A stretch of DNA of 64,000 nt from Silene conica (lineage: Eukaryota; Streptophyta; Magnoliopsida; Caryophyllales; Caryophyllaceae): NCBI GenBank assembly GCA_029255685.2, contig CM055313.2, positions 71,464,641 through 71,528,640 on the forward strand, given 5' to 3'. Position numbers and translations under genes: made by a program. Of this stretch, positions 21,642-33,246 are shown in pieces; position 1 is the first letter of the stretch, and the number at the start of each line of letters is the position of its first letter. The notes beneath the pieces are model-generated. The model was given only the letters and a program-made list of their open reading frames with translations. It searched no databases and was not told the DNA's origin.

Positions 21642-22057
21642 ATGAGAACTCGAGGTGGTAGAGGTGGCGACTCAATAAGAAATCAGGATTTCTACGACGT
21701 GAGCCTAGTCGATGGGTACAATGTAGGCATCGGGGTGAAGCCTGTTAACGGCGGAACAGGGAACTGCCAGTATGCAGGGTGCATAACGGTTCTTGCCCAC
21801 CAGAGTTGCAGGTGAAGGATCCGACTAATCGAGCGACTGTGGTAGCGTGTAGGAGCTCCTGTGCAGCGTTTAATACGCCGGAGTTTTGCTGCACTGTGGA
21901 TCATGGAGGTTCGCAAACCTGCTCAGCAACGGATTACTCGAGGATGTTTAAGAATGTGTGTCCTACTGCGTACAGTTACGCTTATGATGATGCTACTAGC
22001 ACATGCACTTGTACTGGGTCAGATTACTTGATTACCTTCTGTCCGACTGGCTTGTGA
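21642..22057 (+). pseudogene. Thaumatin-like protein fragment, frameshifted
   Basis: Two frames together cover the C-terminal half of a thaumatin-like (PR-5 family) protein. Frame 1 (21642-about 21776) reads DFYDVSLVDGYNVGIGVKPV and GNCQYAGC. Frame 2 (21779-22057) reads [44 protein letters not shown] and [15 protein letters not shown] small deletion at about 21777, where three or four residues are missing, causes the shift. Most disulphide cysteines of this half are kept. The N-terminal half with signal peptide and the first strands is absent. It is a pseudogene or a duplicated 3' fragment. Confidence 0.85.
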
Positions 22058-22642
22058 TCTGAGATCACTCGGATAAATCTGCATTAGAGTTTTATTTAGT
22101 CGATAGGAATTATTTTTATTCAATGTTTCGATGTTTAGTGAAGATTAAAATAAAGTTGGACTTTTTGTTCATACTTGCTAGTTCATCGTCTCTGACACTG
22201 TTTTTCAGTATTCTATACAGATCTCTATTATTAATGTTATATCTACCTTATTATTTCATGTTTTACATTGTTCAAAGGTCTAATGTCTATTTATATTCTT
22301 TAGATTTGTTTTCTTAAACTAGTTACAGTACAGAAGCTGTAACTAGCAGTTTGTGGCACGGGAACAGCTAATATGCAACCATTTGAACGCGTAGGTTGTG
22401 GGTTTGGGTTCGACTTCTTCCTGGTACACTGTTTTGTTATTCATAACTGCATAGCTCCAATATCAACTCTATTTACTTGTCGCCCATGGTCGCTTAGCGG
22501 GAGAGCGACTTGAACCTGAGGCTAGCTATGGCGACGATGGGGACCCATTTTCAGTAAGAAGTCGAGACGGTAGAGGTGGCGACTCATAAGAAATCCGGGC
22601 ATTACGGAGGGACCAAGCAGCTCAAGCTGTTGTCAAGAAATT
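22058..22642. other. Intergenic, with a partial repeat of the thaumatin-like region
   Basis: At about 22559-22600 GGTAGAGGTGGCGACTCA repeats a stretch at about 21654 at the start of the thaumatin-like fragment, and TGTAACTAGCAGTTTGTGGC at about 22338 repeats 20736. These look like broken ends of a local duplication. No intact gene. Confidence 0.4.
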
Positions 22643-22863
22643 TCACCTGTCATTATCATGAAGTTGCTGCAGCGCCGGTATAGTTCTTTCCCCAAATGAG
22701 CAGTTATGATCACCATTAAGAAGCTCCAAGAAACCAGAGAGACAAATTTCTGGCACACAAGCGCAAGCGCAATCATATATAGCATGATTGCAACACCCTT
22801 TCCCTTGACCACATCCCATGCAAGTAGCATTATGAGTGCTATGGCGTTGGCAGAAATTATTTT
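22643..22863 (-). CDS. Possible exon of a small cysteine-rich peptide
   Basis: In one minus frame ten cysteines fall within about 60 residues: FC, TCMGCGQGKGCC, DCACAC, EIC, NC. The first in-frame ATG (22819) gives 58 residues. Just upstream, CTTGCTGTAG ending at 22864 is a good 3' splice acceptor, so this could be the last exon of a secreted Cys-rich peptide. I did not find a matching first exon with a signal peptide and do not recognise the family. The overlapping frame in another phase (22830-22633) is hydrophobic and may equally be chance. Low confidence. Confidence 0.25.
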
Positions 22864-24398
22864 CTACAGCAAGAGCAATTTACAAAATGAGCAAGTTTAA
22901 GAGGGATCCCTAGGTTCCGAACCATATGCCACAGATCATTTTCCCAACCACCCTCTCCTCAGTCTCCTGCACCATTCATATCATCCCTATCGTGTATGCC
23001 CATCTTATAACGTGATTTCACAGAGTTTACTCATCTTGGCTCGGTGACCAGTAAAAGTGTCACTTGGCATTCTATAACTCAACGGGATATCAAGGCACTC
23101 TCCACAGTCCACATCTTCCTCCGACATGGTGCTTCCAAGTACATCTTCTCTCCAATTGGCTTAATGGTGATCAATGAGATCTCACACCTTCAATTCAGAA
23201 TTTGTATTGGAAGCAGGCATTAAGATTCGACTTAGTCCTTCCAGTAGATATGTCCAATTCTGTTTGTGTATCATATTATGGATGTTTATCTAATTTAGTG
23301 GATGTTTATCATCATTATAATCTCATCCTCCTCCTTCCTCGCCTACCCCTCCTCATTCTCATTCCCGTTTTCCTTTCCTCATTACGCTCCCCCGCCTTCC
23401 TCTTCTCCCCTTTCCTCTTTTAACTTAGCCAAAATGATAAAAATAGCAGGTCTGCCTCTTTGCAGCTTTAAAATATCACAAGAACTCGACCTGTACAGAA
23501 TAACAGAATATCTAAAATCCATCAAAAGGGAACCAAAAACATCGATTATCAATTTAAAACAGGGAATCCACATTCACACAATCCAACTACAGAAAATAAA
23601 TGTAATACATATAAAGGCGCAGTTACAGCCAACGATTAAAAATTTTCACCACAAACTTGGATTAACAGATGTAATCTTGAACTTGTGACTGTCAGGAACC
23701 TCAAATACATGATTCCCCTGCATTGTAAACAGTTTGTTAAATACTTCTCGACGACAGTCAAATTATGAGATGGGAGTACATCAACATTAGTAATTATACG
23801 TGGTCCACAGTATAAGACTTGACACCAGTTAGGACCGGAATCCCAAACTGGGAATTCGCCCCTATAATTTCTTCCTAAGTGCTGACAGAGTGATCGATGA
23901 GAAAACAGATTTCATTGACAGATGAGCAAACAAGATTTCTTCCTTTCACTATTGTTAGGGCTTTCCTTATGTGTTTGATGAACCACAAGGACAATATGCT
24001 ATCAAGTTAGGAAGTCTCGAACTTGTATGTACTATGTATATGTAAGAAGTCTCGAACTTGTATCTACTATGTATATGTTCTACCATCGTATTAAAACATA
24101 TTCATTCACTTGATAACCTTAAAATCATATAAATGTACATGGGTGAATGTAATGTAAAACAAAAAAAAAAATTGGACAAATTCAATTAAATCATAATAAA
24201 GTAATTCAGTAATACTGAATCAAGTAAATTACAAAGTGTAGCAAAATTAAGGCTTAATTACGAGTGAAACTCAATTCACAATACTAATTACACAAATTAA
24301 AAGAATTCCTCAATAATCAATCAGAAGATAGCTAAGTTAATTCATCAGCCAAAATCTATACAGTTGCAGCAATGGATGGAAACCCAAATTGGCGAGAA
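22864..24398. other. Intergenic, no gene recognised
   Basis: A CT-rich tract (about 23325-23425) gives a spurious Ser/Pro/Phe frame at 23302-23688. A short direct repeat (AAGTCTCGAACTTGTATSTACTATGTATATG) appears twice at about 24012 and 24046. Nothing else is supported. The last part is the 3' flank of the PLATZ gene. Confidence 0.4.
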
Positions 24399-25100
24399 TC
24401 AGAAGAAAGGTGCTCTGCAGGGAATTCCTTTTCTGCTCCTCTTCCTAAAACTCAATCCATCAATCTTCTGCCTCTTATTGTCTTGTTGATTTTCGGTGCT
24501 CTTTGCAACATCATCGTCCAAAGTCCTCTTCTTCCCCTTTTCAACGCCACGTACCACACTAATTCCAACCCCAAGCTTGATTATCCACTTAAGAGTAGTT
24601 GGCTTACTTTTCTCAGGAAGACAGATTGCATTCTCCTGCAACATCCTTGAGTGACATGACCCAAAACCAGAGTTGAGTTTACACAGAATAGAACAATACC
24701 GATCACGTTCAGGCAACGCGGTTTTCGACAAATCGGCTCCACAAACCACACAAAACAGAGACTTACTTATCTTGTCAGTACTCTTCTTCCGAGATTTCGG
24801 AAAGTAAACAAAGCGGGTATTCACCTTATAAGGACAAACACCAGTCACAACATCCAATAAATCAGGAATCTTTAAAACATCAGAAACATCATACCCATAT
24901 TCTCTTGAACAAGTGAATGCTTGCAACACATTATGATCTTTATGTTGGGTTTCAACATCAATCTTTCTCAAGCTTTTACCACCACAATCCACACAAAAAT
25001 AACCTCTGTAATTCGGATCTTTACCTTTTCCTGTAAAGAATTCCGCATTGATCATATCATTCACCCACTGTGGAAACTTCAAGTTTTCAACACTACCCAT
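24399..25100 (-). CDS. Divergent PLATZ-type zinc-dependent DNA-binding protein
   Basis: 233 codons, no intron within the frame. PWL-like start (FPQWVNDMINAEFF), then CVDC (residues 36-39) and HKDH (53-56), the second half of the PLATZ zinc motif. It continues with the family block VLQ...SREYGYDVSDVLKI, VNTRFVYFP, a second Cys cluster CVVC (117-120) with CSILC (136-140), and the C-terminal RKGIPCRAPFF that ends many PLATZ proteins. A basic KRQKIDG / RKRSRKG region could be the nuclear signal. PLATZ proteins bind A/T-rich DNA and usually repress or modulate transcription. The first C-x2-H pair and the middle C-x2-C pair of the usual motif are not present, so zinc binding may be altered. Canonical relatives often have several introns. 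Confidence 0.82.
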   Translation of the reverse strand: MGSVENLKFPQWVNDMINAEFFTGKGKDPNYRGYFCVDCGGKSLRKIDVETQHKDHNVLQAFTCSREYGYDVSDVLKIPDLLDVVTGVCPYKVNTRFVYFPKSRKKSTDKISKSLFCVVCGADLSKTALPERDRYCSILCKLNSGFGSCHSRMLQENAICLPEKSKPTTLKWIIKLGVGISVVRGVEKGKKRTLDDDVAKSTENQQDNKRQKIDGLSFRKRSRKGIPCRAPFF

Positions 25101-25533
25101 TGTTTTTCTTGATGATTTCTAACTTGGGTTTTGAAAATTTTCGAAAATTAACGAAGTATGAAAGTGAATTGAGAGTTGTTCTTGTTGTCGTTGTTGTTGT
25201 TGAAATTGAAGTAATAGTAGAAGAAGACTAGGGTTTGATGTGAGTAGTAAGTAAATGGGGGGTGAAATCAAGAGTGAAAGTTATATAGTTGTGTGTAGGT
25301 AATAAGGTAAAAGTAAAAGGGGTGAATTTAGGAAAGAAAAATTGCCTTGCTGTCCAAGTGTTTTCTGTTGGTAAAATTTGATGAGGATGAGCTGTAATTC
25401 TGTCGTCTGTCTCTTCGCGCGTTTTGTTATCTACACAACGGTTATATTGTCCTACTTGGACTCGGAAGTTGAACAAATCTAAAATTTCCATCACGACTTT
25501 TTTTTCGGTTTTTAATTTACAGAAATACTTCAT
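25101..25533 (-). other. Leader and promoter side of the PLATZ gene
   Basis: The plus strand shows a GTTGTTGTT-type triplet run at about 25172-25203, so the leader RNA would carry CAA repeats. The rest holds no gene. The frame at 25228-25533 has no domain. Confidence 0.4.
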
Positions 25534-27228
25534 ATATAAGGTGATGTTAGTAAATTTGTCGGAAAACGAGCTTTTTTAGTAGTTATATTTTCTAACAGGT
25601 TGTGTTTAAAATTTGTTTCACCATTACAATAATATAAAATTGTTTTATTGAAGAACAACTTAACTTAAGTAACTAAAATATGTAAAAATGTCTTAATGAA
25701 AAACTAACTATTAAATTTAAGTAACTAATATTTGTCGAAACAAATAATATAGAGTTCATATACTTGAGATTAAACAAGAGGCTACTTGTAAAAAGGGGAT
25801 GTTACGGAATGGAAAACATCAATGAATGTATTGGAATAGGTTATGTTTGATGAGAGAAAAATGAAGAGAATTAAGTTAGTTTTTTTCGATAATCGAATCT
25901 ATTGATAAAAATAATTAAGTATTTTAATAAACCAAATAGTTTTACTCCATAATTTTTATGAAAAGTTATTTAACTAACTTATTTTATTAAGAATTTTTTT
26001 CTTTGATGTGGTACATAACATTGTTTTTTGTTTGGCCATGACACAACTGATCCGAATGATCCAACTCGAATAACTCGATAAGAACTAACCCAACTCCGAA
26101 CCGAGGACCCAACCTTGACCTGTAAGGTTGTAACCCTAATTGACACGACTCGAATAACTCGACACATAGTCCATTATTACTAAATAACTTGAATAGATTA
26201 CCTGAAACAATCTGACCCGGATCGATCTGTACCAAATGCGTGCAAAACCAAAGTAACCCAACCCGAACTGAAGCGATTTGTCAACCCGTTTGTTAGGTCT
26301 AGACAAGAGTACCTATTGTTTATATGTCATGTGTAAACATTTGTTAACCATCGTTTCAGTTTGTATGACTAAAAACAGTTTTTTGGGAACCCACATTCCA
26401 TCGAACCAGATTAACCCAACCCAAACCCCAAAAAACACAATGTAGAGCTAAATTGTACTACTCTGAAATGACCCAGACGATCCGAAAACACCCAAAATGG
26501 CTAGCTTGAAATACAAACCTTCATAGTCATGACCTTAAGAGACCAAATTAAAGTCACCCAATCTGAAATAGACAGAATCCAGAATGACCGTTACTCAAAA
26601 TGCCCAACCAGCTCCTCAAAAGCTAAGCTAGACAGCCCCTATTGACAATTGGGGAAGCCAGAATACCATTGTCCATAATGAATGCAACACCAATCTCATA
26701 TAAGAGATTCAGATACGATGTGTCCATGAAGCATGACAAACAATGAACGTCATTTCACTAAAAGCACATATATAAACTTGAGAGACACGATTTCAATCCC
26801 AAAACAAAGCCATTGTGCTGAAATTAACAAAGGTTAATAAATTTACACAATACCAACTAATTCGTGATATGAATAGATTTGCGGAAGCGATATTTGACAA
26901 GCAAGACCTTTAACTCATCAATAGTGAACGAACTCAAAACCTATTGAAATCGAACAAGTTTACATCCAAATCGCGTCGAATAATAAACGAAGAAAACGTT
27001 GCTAACAAGCAAGTTTTTACTGGTTTTTAACTTTGAATTACTTGATGATTTCTCCATACAAACACATGCTTAAATATAGCCTAAAGTAAACTGACAAAGG
27101 ATGACCTAAAAGTCTTACAAACAACAATCAAGGATGATTAAAAGCGAACATAAATAAGAGAGGAAATACAGGAGAACTCCTCTTTATTAAGCATAAAACA
27201 TTAAGACTACTAACTTAGGGAGTTAGGG
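25534..27228. other. Intergenic, AT-rich, transposon relics only
   Basis: No gene seen. 26040-26304 is a relic of a hAT-type element: repeated CGAATAACTCGA words and a right end GTCAACCCGTTTGTTAGGTCTA matching the TAGACCTR...RTTGAC terminus of the family at 13759. The left end is lost. 26380-26480 has similar AACCCAACCC words. Confidence 0.45.
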
Positions 27229-27420
27229 TGTGTTTGGATTGAGAGAATTGGAGGGAAGGGAAGAGGAGGGAAAGGGAGGGATTCAATTTTCATTGTTTGG
27301 CTACAATATATGGAACAAGGGAAATGGAAGGGGAAAAAATGAGAGGATTCAATTTTTTTCCATTAGACTAAACTATAATCTCTCCATGGTTGACTCCTAT
27401 TTAAGAATGATATGACCATA
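27229..27420. repeat. Relic of a GTTTGGATTGAG / GGAGGGAAGGGA repeat family
   Basis: GGGTGTGTTTGGATTGAGAG is followed by a G/A-rich tract. Similar G/A-rich blocks with TTTGGAT and their CT-rich inverses occur at 36160-36430 and 37050-37266. The family looks like a terminal-inverted-repeat MITE. Ends are not well enough preserved to define a duplication. Confidence 0.45.
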
Positions 27421-27471
27421 TATTCCTTTAATATGAATTAACTCCCTTCATCCTCCAACTCACTAAAATCA

Positions 27472-29591
27472 TGATGGCCGGTTTTTGTCGTCATTTCCGG
27501 CACCAAAAACAATTTGTAAACTCCTAAATTAATTAGTATAATTTAGGGTCGAACCCAAAGGATGGTGGGGTTAGGCTATAAATCTCGTTTAAGTTTTACT
27601 TTAGTCGGAAAAAGAAAGTGAAATAGATAACTAAAGTCTACAGCGATAAAAATAAAAAGAGTAAACGATAAATTAAGGGAGTTAGGGGTATGGAGTGTCA
27701 TGTAGTCAAGTATTGGTCTAGCATTAGGGAAATATAACATAAATTAGCATTCTTTCAAATCACTAATTCACGCAATAAGTAAGGTGATTATCATCAATTA
27801 GGGTCTCAAACTAGCATTCTTTCGAACAACTAATTAAATTCCCGATCAATACATTAACTCACTTTCGTGACGTCAACTTAACAATCATAGTCAAGTAACT
27901 AAACCAATTAAACCTCGGATTTCTCGTTGGCATAATTAAGCACACTAATCGTCATTAGTATCACAAGACTAATAATGAACAATAATCAAACCAAATATTA
28001 TTTAAACAATTACCCACATCCAAGACTCAAACTTTTCTACACTAATCACATCCCTTAACTATTAAACTACTCTAACATGATTAAATTGACACTAACTAAA
28101 CTACCCACTAACCTTAAACATGAAATAAACATAGTTAAACAAATAAAGATTACAACTTTGATAATAAAATTAAACATTAACTCTATGAAAACAATAAATG
28201 ATAAAAAAAGAACTAGTAACGAAAAAGGGAAGAAATTTATACCATAATGGAAAGAAGGTTTGGAATTGTATAGATTTAGAAGACGGATTACAAAAGCTCG
28301 AATCTTGTTCTCTAATTAAATGAGTGATTGAAAATAATTAAAAAAAAAGAAAAAGAAAAAGAAATAAACTAAATGGGTTACTTAAGCTAAACTATTCTAC
28401 TGCTTGCGTAGAAAGAAAAGTTGCTCAGTTCAATTTGGTTCCCTCCGTGTTGCCTTTCAGCGTACAAATTTGGGTTTTAAACCCTTCAAAATCAGATATG
28501 AAAAGACGAAACTGCCACTCACTTAAAATCCACAAAGACAATAATGACAGTAAGGGCAAGACGGTCATCTCACTTTCTTCGTTTCTTTTCTTCAGAAATT
28601 GTTTTCCTGCACTTCAATTCGTTCGTTCTTAAGCTTATAAACCCGCTTTCGATTCTTCTTCCTAATCTGATAAACACATCTCCTCTTCATCTTCACTTTT
28701 CTTCATATATCCAACAACTCAGCTAATTCCAATGCTAAATCGGGTCAACCGAGTCTGCTTTGAGATAACACGGTGGTGCGCTTGTTGCGAGTCAACTCGG
28801 TTTTGATTCTGAGTTCGAAATTGAGGATGGAGATGGCGACTGACCAGGTGAAGATGGCTGCCGGCGGTGACCTTAAATGGTGATGCGAAAATATGTCGGA
28901 TGAATGATGGTGGACTGTGGATGACGTTGTAGCTAGTGGCGGATGGTGGTGACGAGCAGGAGGTGATTGGACTGATGAAGGTGGTTGAATTGGTGAATTG
29001 GAGCGAGTTGTTGATGGTGGTTGGAGCAGTAGTAAACCCATGCCGACTTTAGAAAGTGGTTGATTTCTGGTTGCTCGAATAGGAGATCGCCATGATGACG
29101 ACGACTTCATTATGCTGATTATGGTGACTGAATGCTAGGACGGAAATGGGTAGATGATATGAATTGGCGATGAAGAGGTTAAAGACGATGATGATTAATG
29201 GTGGTGTGAAATGATTGTAAATGATGGGGTGATGTCGTAAAATCATCAGGAGCAAAAATTCACATAAAAGGGATTCTGATTTGATAAGGTCAAAGGTTGA
29301 CTTTTTGACCCTGTTTATTGCTTCCTTTTCTTTGACTCGGTTTTAATTACGTCTCGTCCCGATTTGCTACTCAATTTCCGTCTTCGTTTACGAAATAATT
29401 CCTAAATAACACTAAAACGACCGAAATAGAACCAAATTCCACAAATCTAACAATTATTCACAATAAATAAAATAAAACTAATAATTACTAATTAAATAGT
29501 AAAATGAGCTATTCAATCAATTAAACACGCAAAATCGAGTCGGAATAAGGTATAAATGAGGGGTAAAATGGTACCAGAATACTACTCATCA
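27472..29591 (-). repeat. Gypsy-like LTR (2.1 kb), minus orientation
   Basis: In minus sense it starts TGATGAGTAGTATTCTGG directly after a purine-rich tract (AAGTGTGGGAATTTC) and ends ...CCGGCCATCA, TG...CA. The end region with ACCAAAAACAATTTGTAAACTC on the plus strand is typical of long plant Gypsy (Tat/Athila-like) LTRs. The element side is to the right and the flank to the left. AATCA at 27467-27471 would be one copy of the target duplication, but the partner end is lost. Open frames in 28435-29255 have no domain. Confidence 0.65.
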
Positions 29592-31195
29592 GAAATTCCC
29601 ACACTTAAACCTTACTCGTCCTCGAGTAAGTTCATAAATTAAACTAAGACACTTAATATAAAAGGCTAGCTACACTAATAAATCCGATGGTAGACAATTA
29701 ACAGGCCTCCGACAGCCCTTCAACTCACACCGAAATGCAATGAAGTATGCATCCCTTGCAAGGCAAGTGGGGGCTTGCGAGAAAAATTGATACAACCTAA
29801 CATGAAGCACAAGTCAACACATAAGATGCATCACAAAAGAGAAAAGCCGCTTTCCTCATCTAAGCGACGAAAATCAACTAAAAGAGAACAAATTCAAAAT
29901 CATATACTCCCTCACAAATACTAATTCAACAAGTCACTAAGACAAAAAGGATGACAACAAAACACCACCAAATAATGCTAAACTGGGCTACTTTCATAAC
30001 CACTATCCAATACTTTCGTCAAGGGCGATCAGATGGAATGAAATGATAATCCTCGCGATGCTAGAGGCAAAAGATACAACAAGTCTAGATTCTTCACATA
30101 GTAAAGGTCATGGGTCGTCCCAAGATCGACAAGACGGCATGGCAAAATTAGATTTTTGGGAGTGAAATGCTCAAATCAATGCAAAATGGTGGATTTCATT
30201 CAAAACTTGACCTCATTCGATTTTTCATTTCTTTGTCACTTCATGAGTTAAGATGCGGTTTGTACCTCGCGTGGTAATGACATTTGCTTTCGCCAATCGC
30301 TTACTAGGCAACCGGTTAACCTCTAGACAATAGCTTCTCGGGGTGACAATCACTCTGTCTTTGGGCGGTCGAATTCACAACCAAGTGGGAAGCCAATTCA
30401 ATGGCTACCCTCCAAAGCACATCAAAGTGGTACGCCTCCATCAAAACAACATGTTTTTATTCTTTTTCAACAACTTTTTTCGAGGTTTCTTTTTCATTCA
30501 AAACATTTCCGTATCTTAAAATCATTGAAAAGAGCATTCCAAATTTATTCATGAAAAATATTTTTGGATTGACAAACCGCCAAGTCTAACAAGGTCACCA
30601 AGACAAGCTAATCAAAACCATTCGCATCTCGGGGTCATGCAAACCCTTGACTCGGCATTGGATCATGGTTTGAAAGATATTAACAAAACACAACCTAGGG
30701 TGTTTCAAAACCATTCTAAAAGGCAAAGTCACAAGTAGAAGAATTATTTACAATGGCCTAAACCATTTTGTCAAAGTTCCCAATTAGGCATTTTCAAAAC
30801 ATTTTTCCTAAATGCAACTATATGTCATGAATGCAACTAATATAAACATGTTATAATGCAAATAAGTCTACCAACTATATGCCAAGCAAAACTAATGCAT
30901 CTCCTAACAGCACAAAAGCATACAAACCACACATCAATCTCCACAATATACTCCACATCCTCCATATACAAGCCCATCCTCCTCAATTGTAACAAAAGAA
31001 TGAAAATGAGAGTGAAATAGGGGTTGGAGCGATCATACCATGGCGTCTTAGATTCCAATGCGGTGCTCAAGTAAGCGTTGCCTATGCGAAATGAGAGTAA
31101 ACAAGCAAAAGTAAATACAATTCTACACTAATAAGAAAAAAAAACATGTTTTTGAATTTTTTGAAATTTTATGAAATTTACAAGAATATATACAA
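29592..31195 (-). mobile_element. 3' internal remnant of a Gypsy-like element
   Basis: Sequence next to the polypurine tract without any pol domain, as in elements with a long 3' untranslated region. It contains segments such as AGCTTCTCGGGGTGACAATC that read like the noncoding tail of plant Gypsy elements. It stops at about 31195, where an unrelated repeat begins. No second LTR was found, so the element is 5' truncated. Class assignment is inference. Confidence 0.5.
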
Positions 31196-31984
31196 GGGTT
31201 TTTTGTCTAACACCACCTTTAAAAAAATAATTTGTCAAACACCACCTTTAATAAAATTCATTTTGTCAAACACCGCATTTTGGCCAAAGTTTCAGCGTTT
31301 GTGATGGGGTGACTTTCGGTCGTTATTTGAGATAGCAAACGAGGTCGGTTTAGTGTGTTCTTGAACTCGTTGGAAAGGTGGGAGTACAGGCTTTCCAACG
31401 GTTGTCAACATGGTGGTCAAAGATGTCCTTATGTGGGGTAGATTGATGTGTAAATTAAGGTGTATGAAATAATATGTATTTTTTTTAAAAAAGTCCGTAA
31501 GGTAGAGTTCATGATATTTGGATTCGGCATGGAATTTTATGGCCAGTGAACACATTTCTTAGTCTAGAAAATATATACTAGTGACGGAAATTAAGGTGAG
31601 ATACGTTTTATTAATTTTCATGCATCTACTACCGGTTTTTACGTATCTATCATTTTTCATGCACCTAGAACTCGTTTTAATGCATGTAGAGCCTATTATT
31701 TCATACACCTAGTAATCATTTTCATGCATGTAAAAAATTTTATGCACGTAGTGGTTGTTTTCGTGCATTTATAGCCGTTTCAGTATGCATAATTGTATTT
31801 TGGTACACTAAGTGTATATTTTGTTAATAAAATCAATCTTTTTGTTTAATGATACTAAAATGTGTATTTGAATAAGTTAAACTAATGCTAAATGATCCAT
31901 CGAAAGTTTCGAAGCGATATTTGGTGGAGATTTAGTGAGGGTTCTCATGGTTCTCATTATAAGGGTGGTTCTCACCGGATCCCG

Positions 31985-31988
<4 letters not shown>
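31196..31988. other. Intergenic repeat region with TCAAACACCACCTTTA motif
   Basis: KTCWAACACCRCMTTT occurs three times at about 35-bp steps (31206-31280). 31600-31760 repeats CATGCAYCTAGTA/GTTTT words in degenerate tandem. 31905-31988 (GGTTCTCA repeated, ending in GATCCCGACCC) leads into the TA microsatellite. No gene. Confidence 0.45.

Positions 31989-32046
<58 letters not shown>
31989..32046. repeat. (TA)29 microsatellite
   Basis: 58 bases of uninterrupted TA repeat. A short frame reading IYIYIY runs through it and is not a gene. Confidence 0.98.
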
Positions 32047-32049
<3 letters not shown>

Positions 32050-32098
32050 CTCGTTATGCGCAATATTTTATTTAAATAATTAAATTGAATAATTGATA

Positions 32099-32393
32099 CT
32101 CCCTCCTATTCCGAATAAATGTCACATTTGCTATTTTCGTCTATTCACCTAATTGTCACATATTCCATTTTGGGACATTGTTTATACTTATTTTATTCAC
32201 TCTAACCCACAATAATACCCCACCTTACCCCACAACACTACTTATTTTAATCACCTCTACTCACAATAATAATCAATAATACATTCCCTCTCTCCAATCT
32301 TCCCACCCCACACATTACTTTACATTAAACAAATGAATTCCTTAATTCCCGTACTAAACCCGAAATGTGACAGTTACTGGGAATAGGAGGGAG
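32099..32393. mobile_element. Stowaway-type (Tc1/Mariner) MITE, 295 bp
   Basis: Perfect 14-bp inverted ends CTCCCTCCTATTCC with TA duplication on both sides (32097-32098 and 32394-32395). Internal AT-rich sequence with no coding capacity. Confidence 0.9.
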
Positions 32394-32395
32394 TA

Positions 32396-33231
32396 TATTA
32401 TATCAGTTTGCGTAATTGTATTAGTTAATAATTACGTATATTATATTTGTAAGGTGACGGTCTTGAAGTGGCATAATTCTATTTACTTACTGGCTTGCTA
32501 TTGGATTATATTGATATACAGGTAGGATACACTGATACTATACTCTGTGATGTATTATGAATGGATGTTGCATTGTATGTTATGGATGCAAGTATGATTT
32601 ATATAAGCATGATGTTTAATGGTTGGTTATTTTATTATTGCATTCATGAGCATAGCATATGCATTGGTTACTGAGAAAGTTACGGAATGGTTATTGTTTT
32701 GATATAAAGCCCAGGGTGGTTCTGCAGACCAGGCCTGGTGTCTTCAGCTTTTATGCTGGTGATCGACGACGGTCGATGATATTCTGCCGGAAGGTTCGGT
32801 ATGGGCAGGTGCAAGGGTTTGAGAATGAGATTGAGATTAAGCTCCAGCATATCATGGCATTTGCATATCATATTTGTTGCATTATTTATTATTGTGTTAT
32901 CCTACTCAACCGCGAGGTTGACAGTGTATTCGTGTTCACCTACTATGAACCGGAATGAGGAGTAGATCTTACAGGTCAGAGACAGATGAATTAGGAACTG
33001 AGGCTTGGAGAGAGACATGGATTGGACTTACTTAGCTATAGTTCACATAGTCTCACTTGTATTAGTTCATATGTTACAGTTTCAGTTGTTTTGGAGTTTG
33101 GTTTTGGACTATACTTTGTATCAGTTTTCAGACTATCGTCTAATAACTTAAAGTACTGTTTTTCTTTCACTATGATTATCTACTGCCCTGGTTTTGCCAG
33201 TACAGGCTCCGAGGTAAATGAGGGTGTTACA
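32396..33231 (+). repeat. 3' part of a plus-strand LTR (Gypsy Tekay/Del-like)
   Basis: The right end GAGGGTGTTACA followed by AAG and a tRNA-iMet primer site is the classic LTR end of plant chromoviral Gypsy elements. The left LTR end was not found. It may be truncated at the Stowaway MITE. Open frames at 32659-33357 are LTR and leader sequence without domains. Confidence 0.6.
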
Positions 33232-33234
33232 AAG

Positions 33235-33246
33235 TGGTATCAGAGC
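33235..33246 (+). promoter_or_regulatory. Primer binding site (tRNA-iMet type)
   Basis: TGGTATCAGAGC, three bases after the LTR end at 33231. Confidence 0.7.

Noticed and set aside
23302..23688. Ser/Pro/Phe-rich frame
   Set aside because: Produced by a CT-rich low-complexity tract. No domain and no gene context.
31892..32083. Frame ending in IYIYIY
   Set aside because: Translation of the TA microsatellite.
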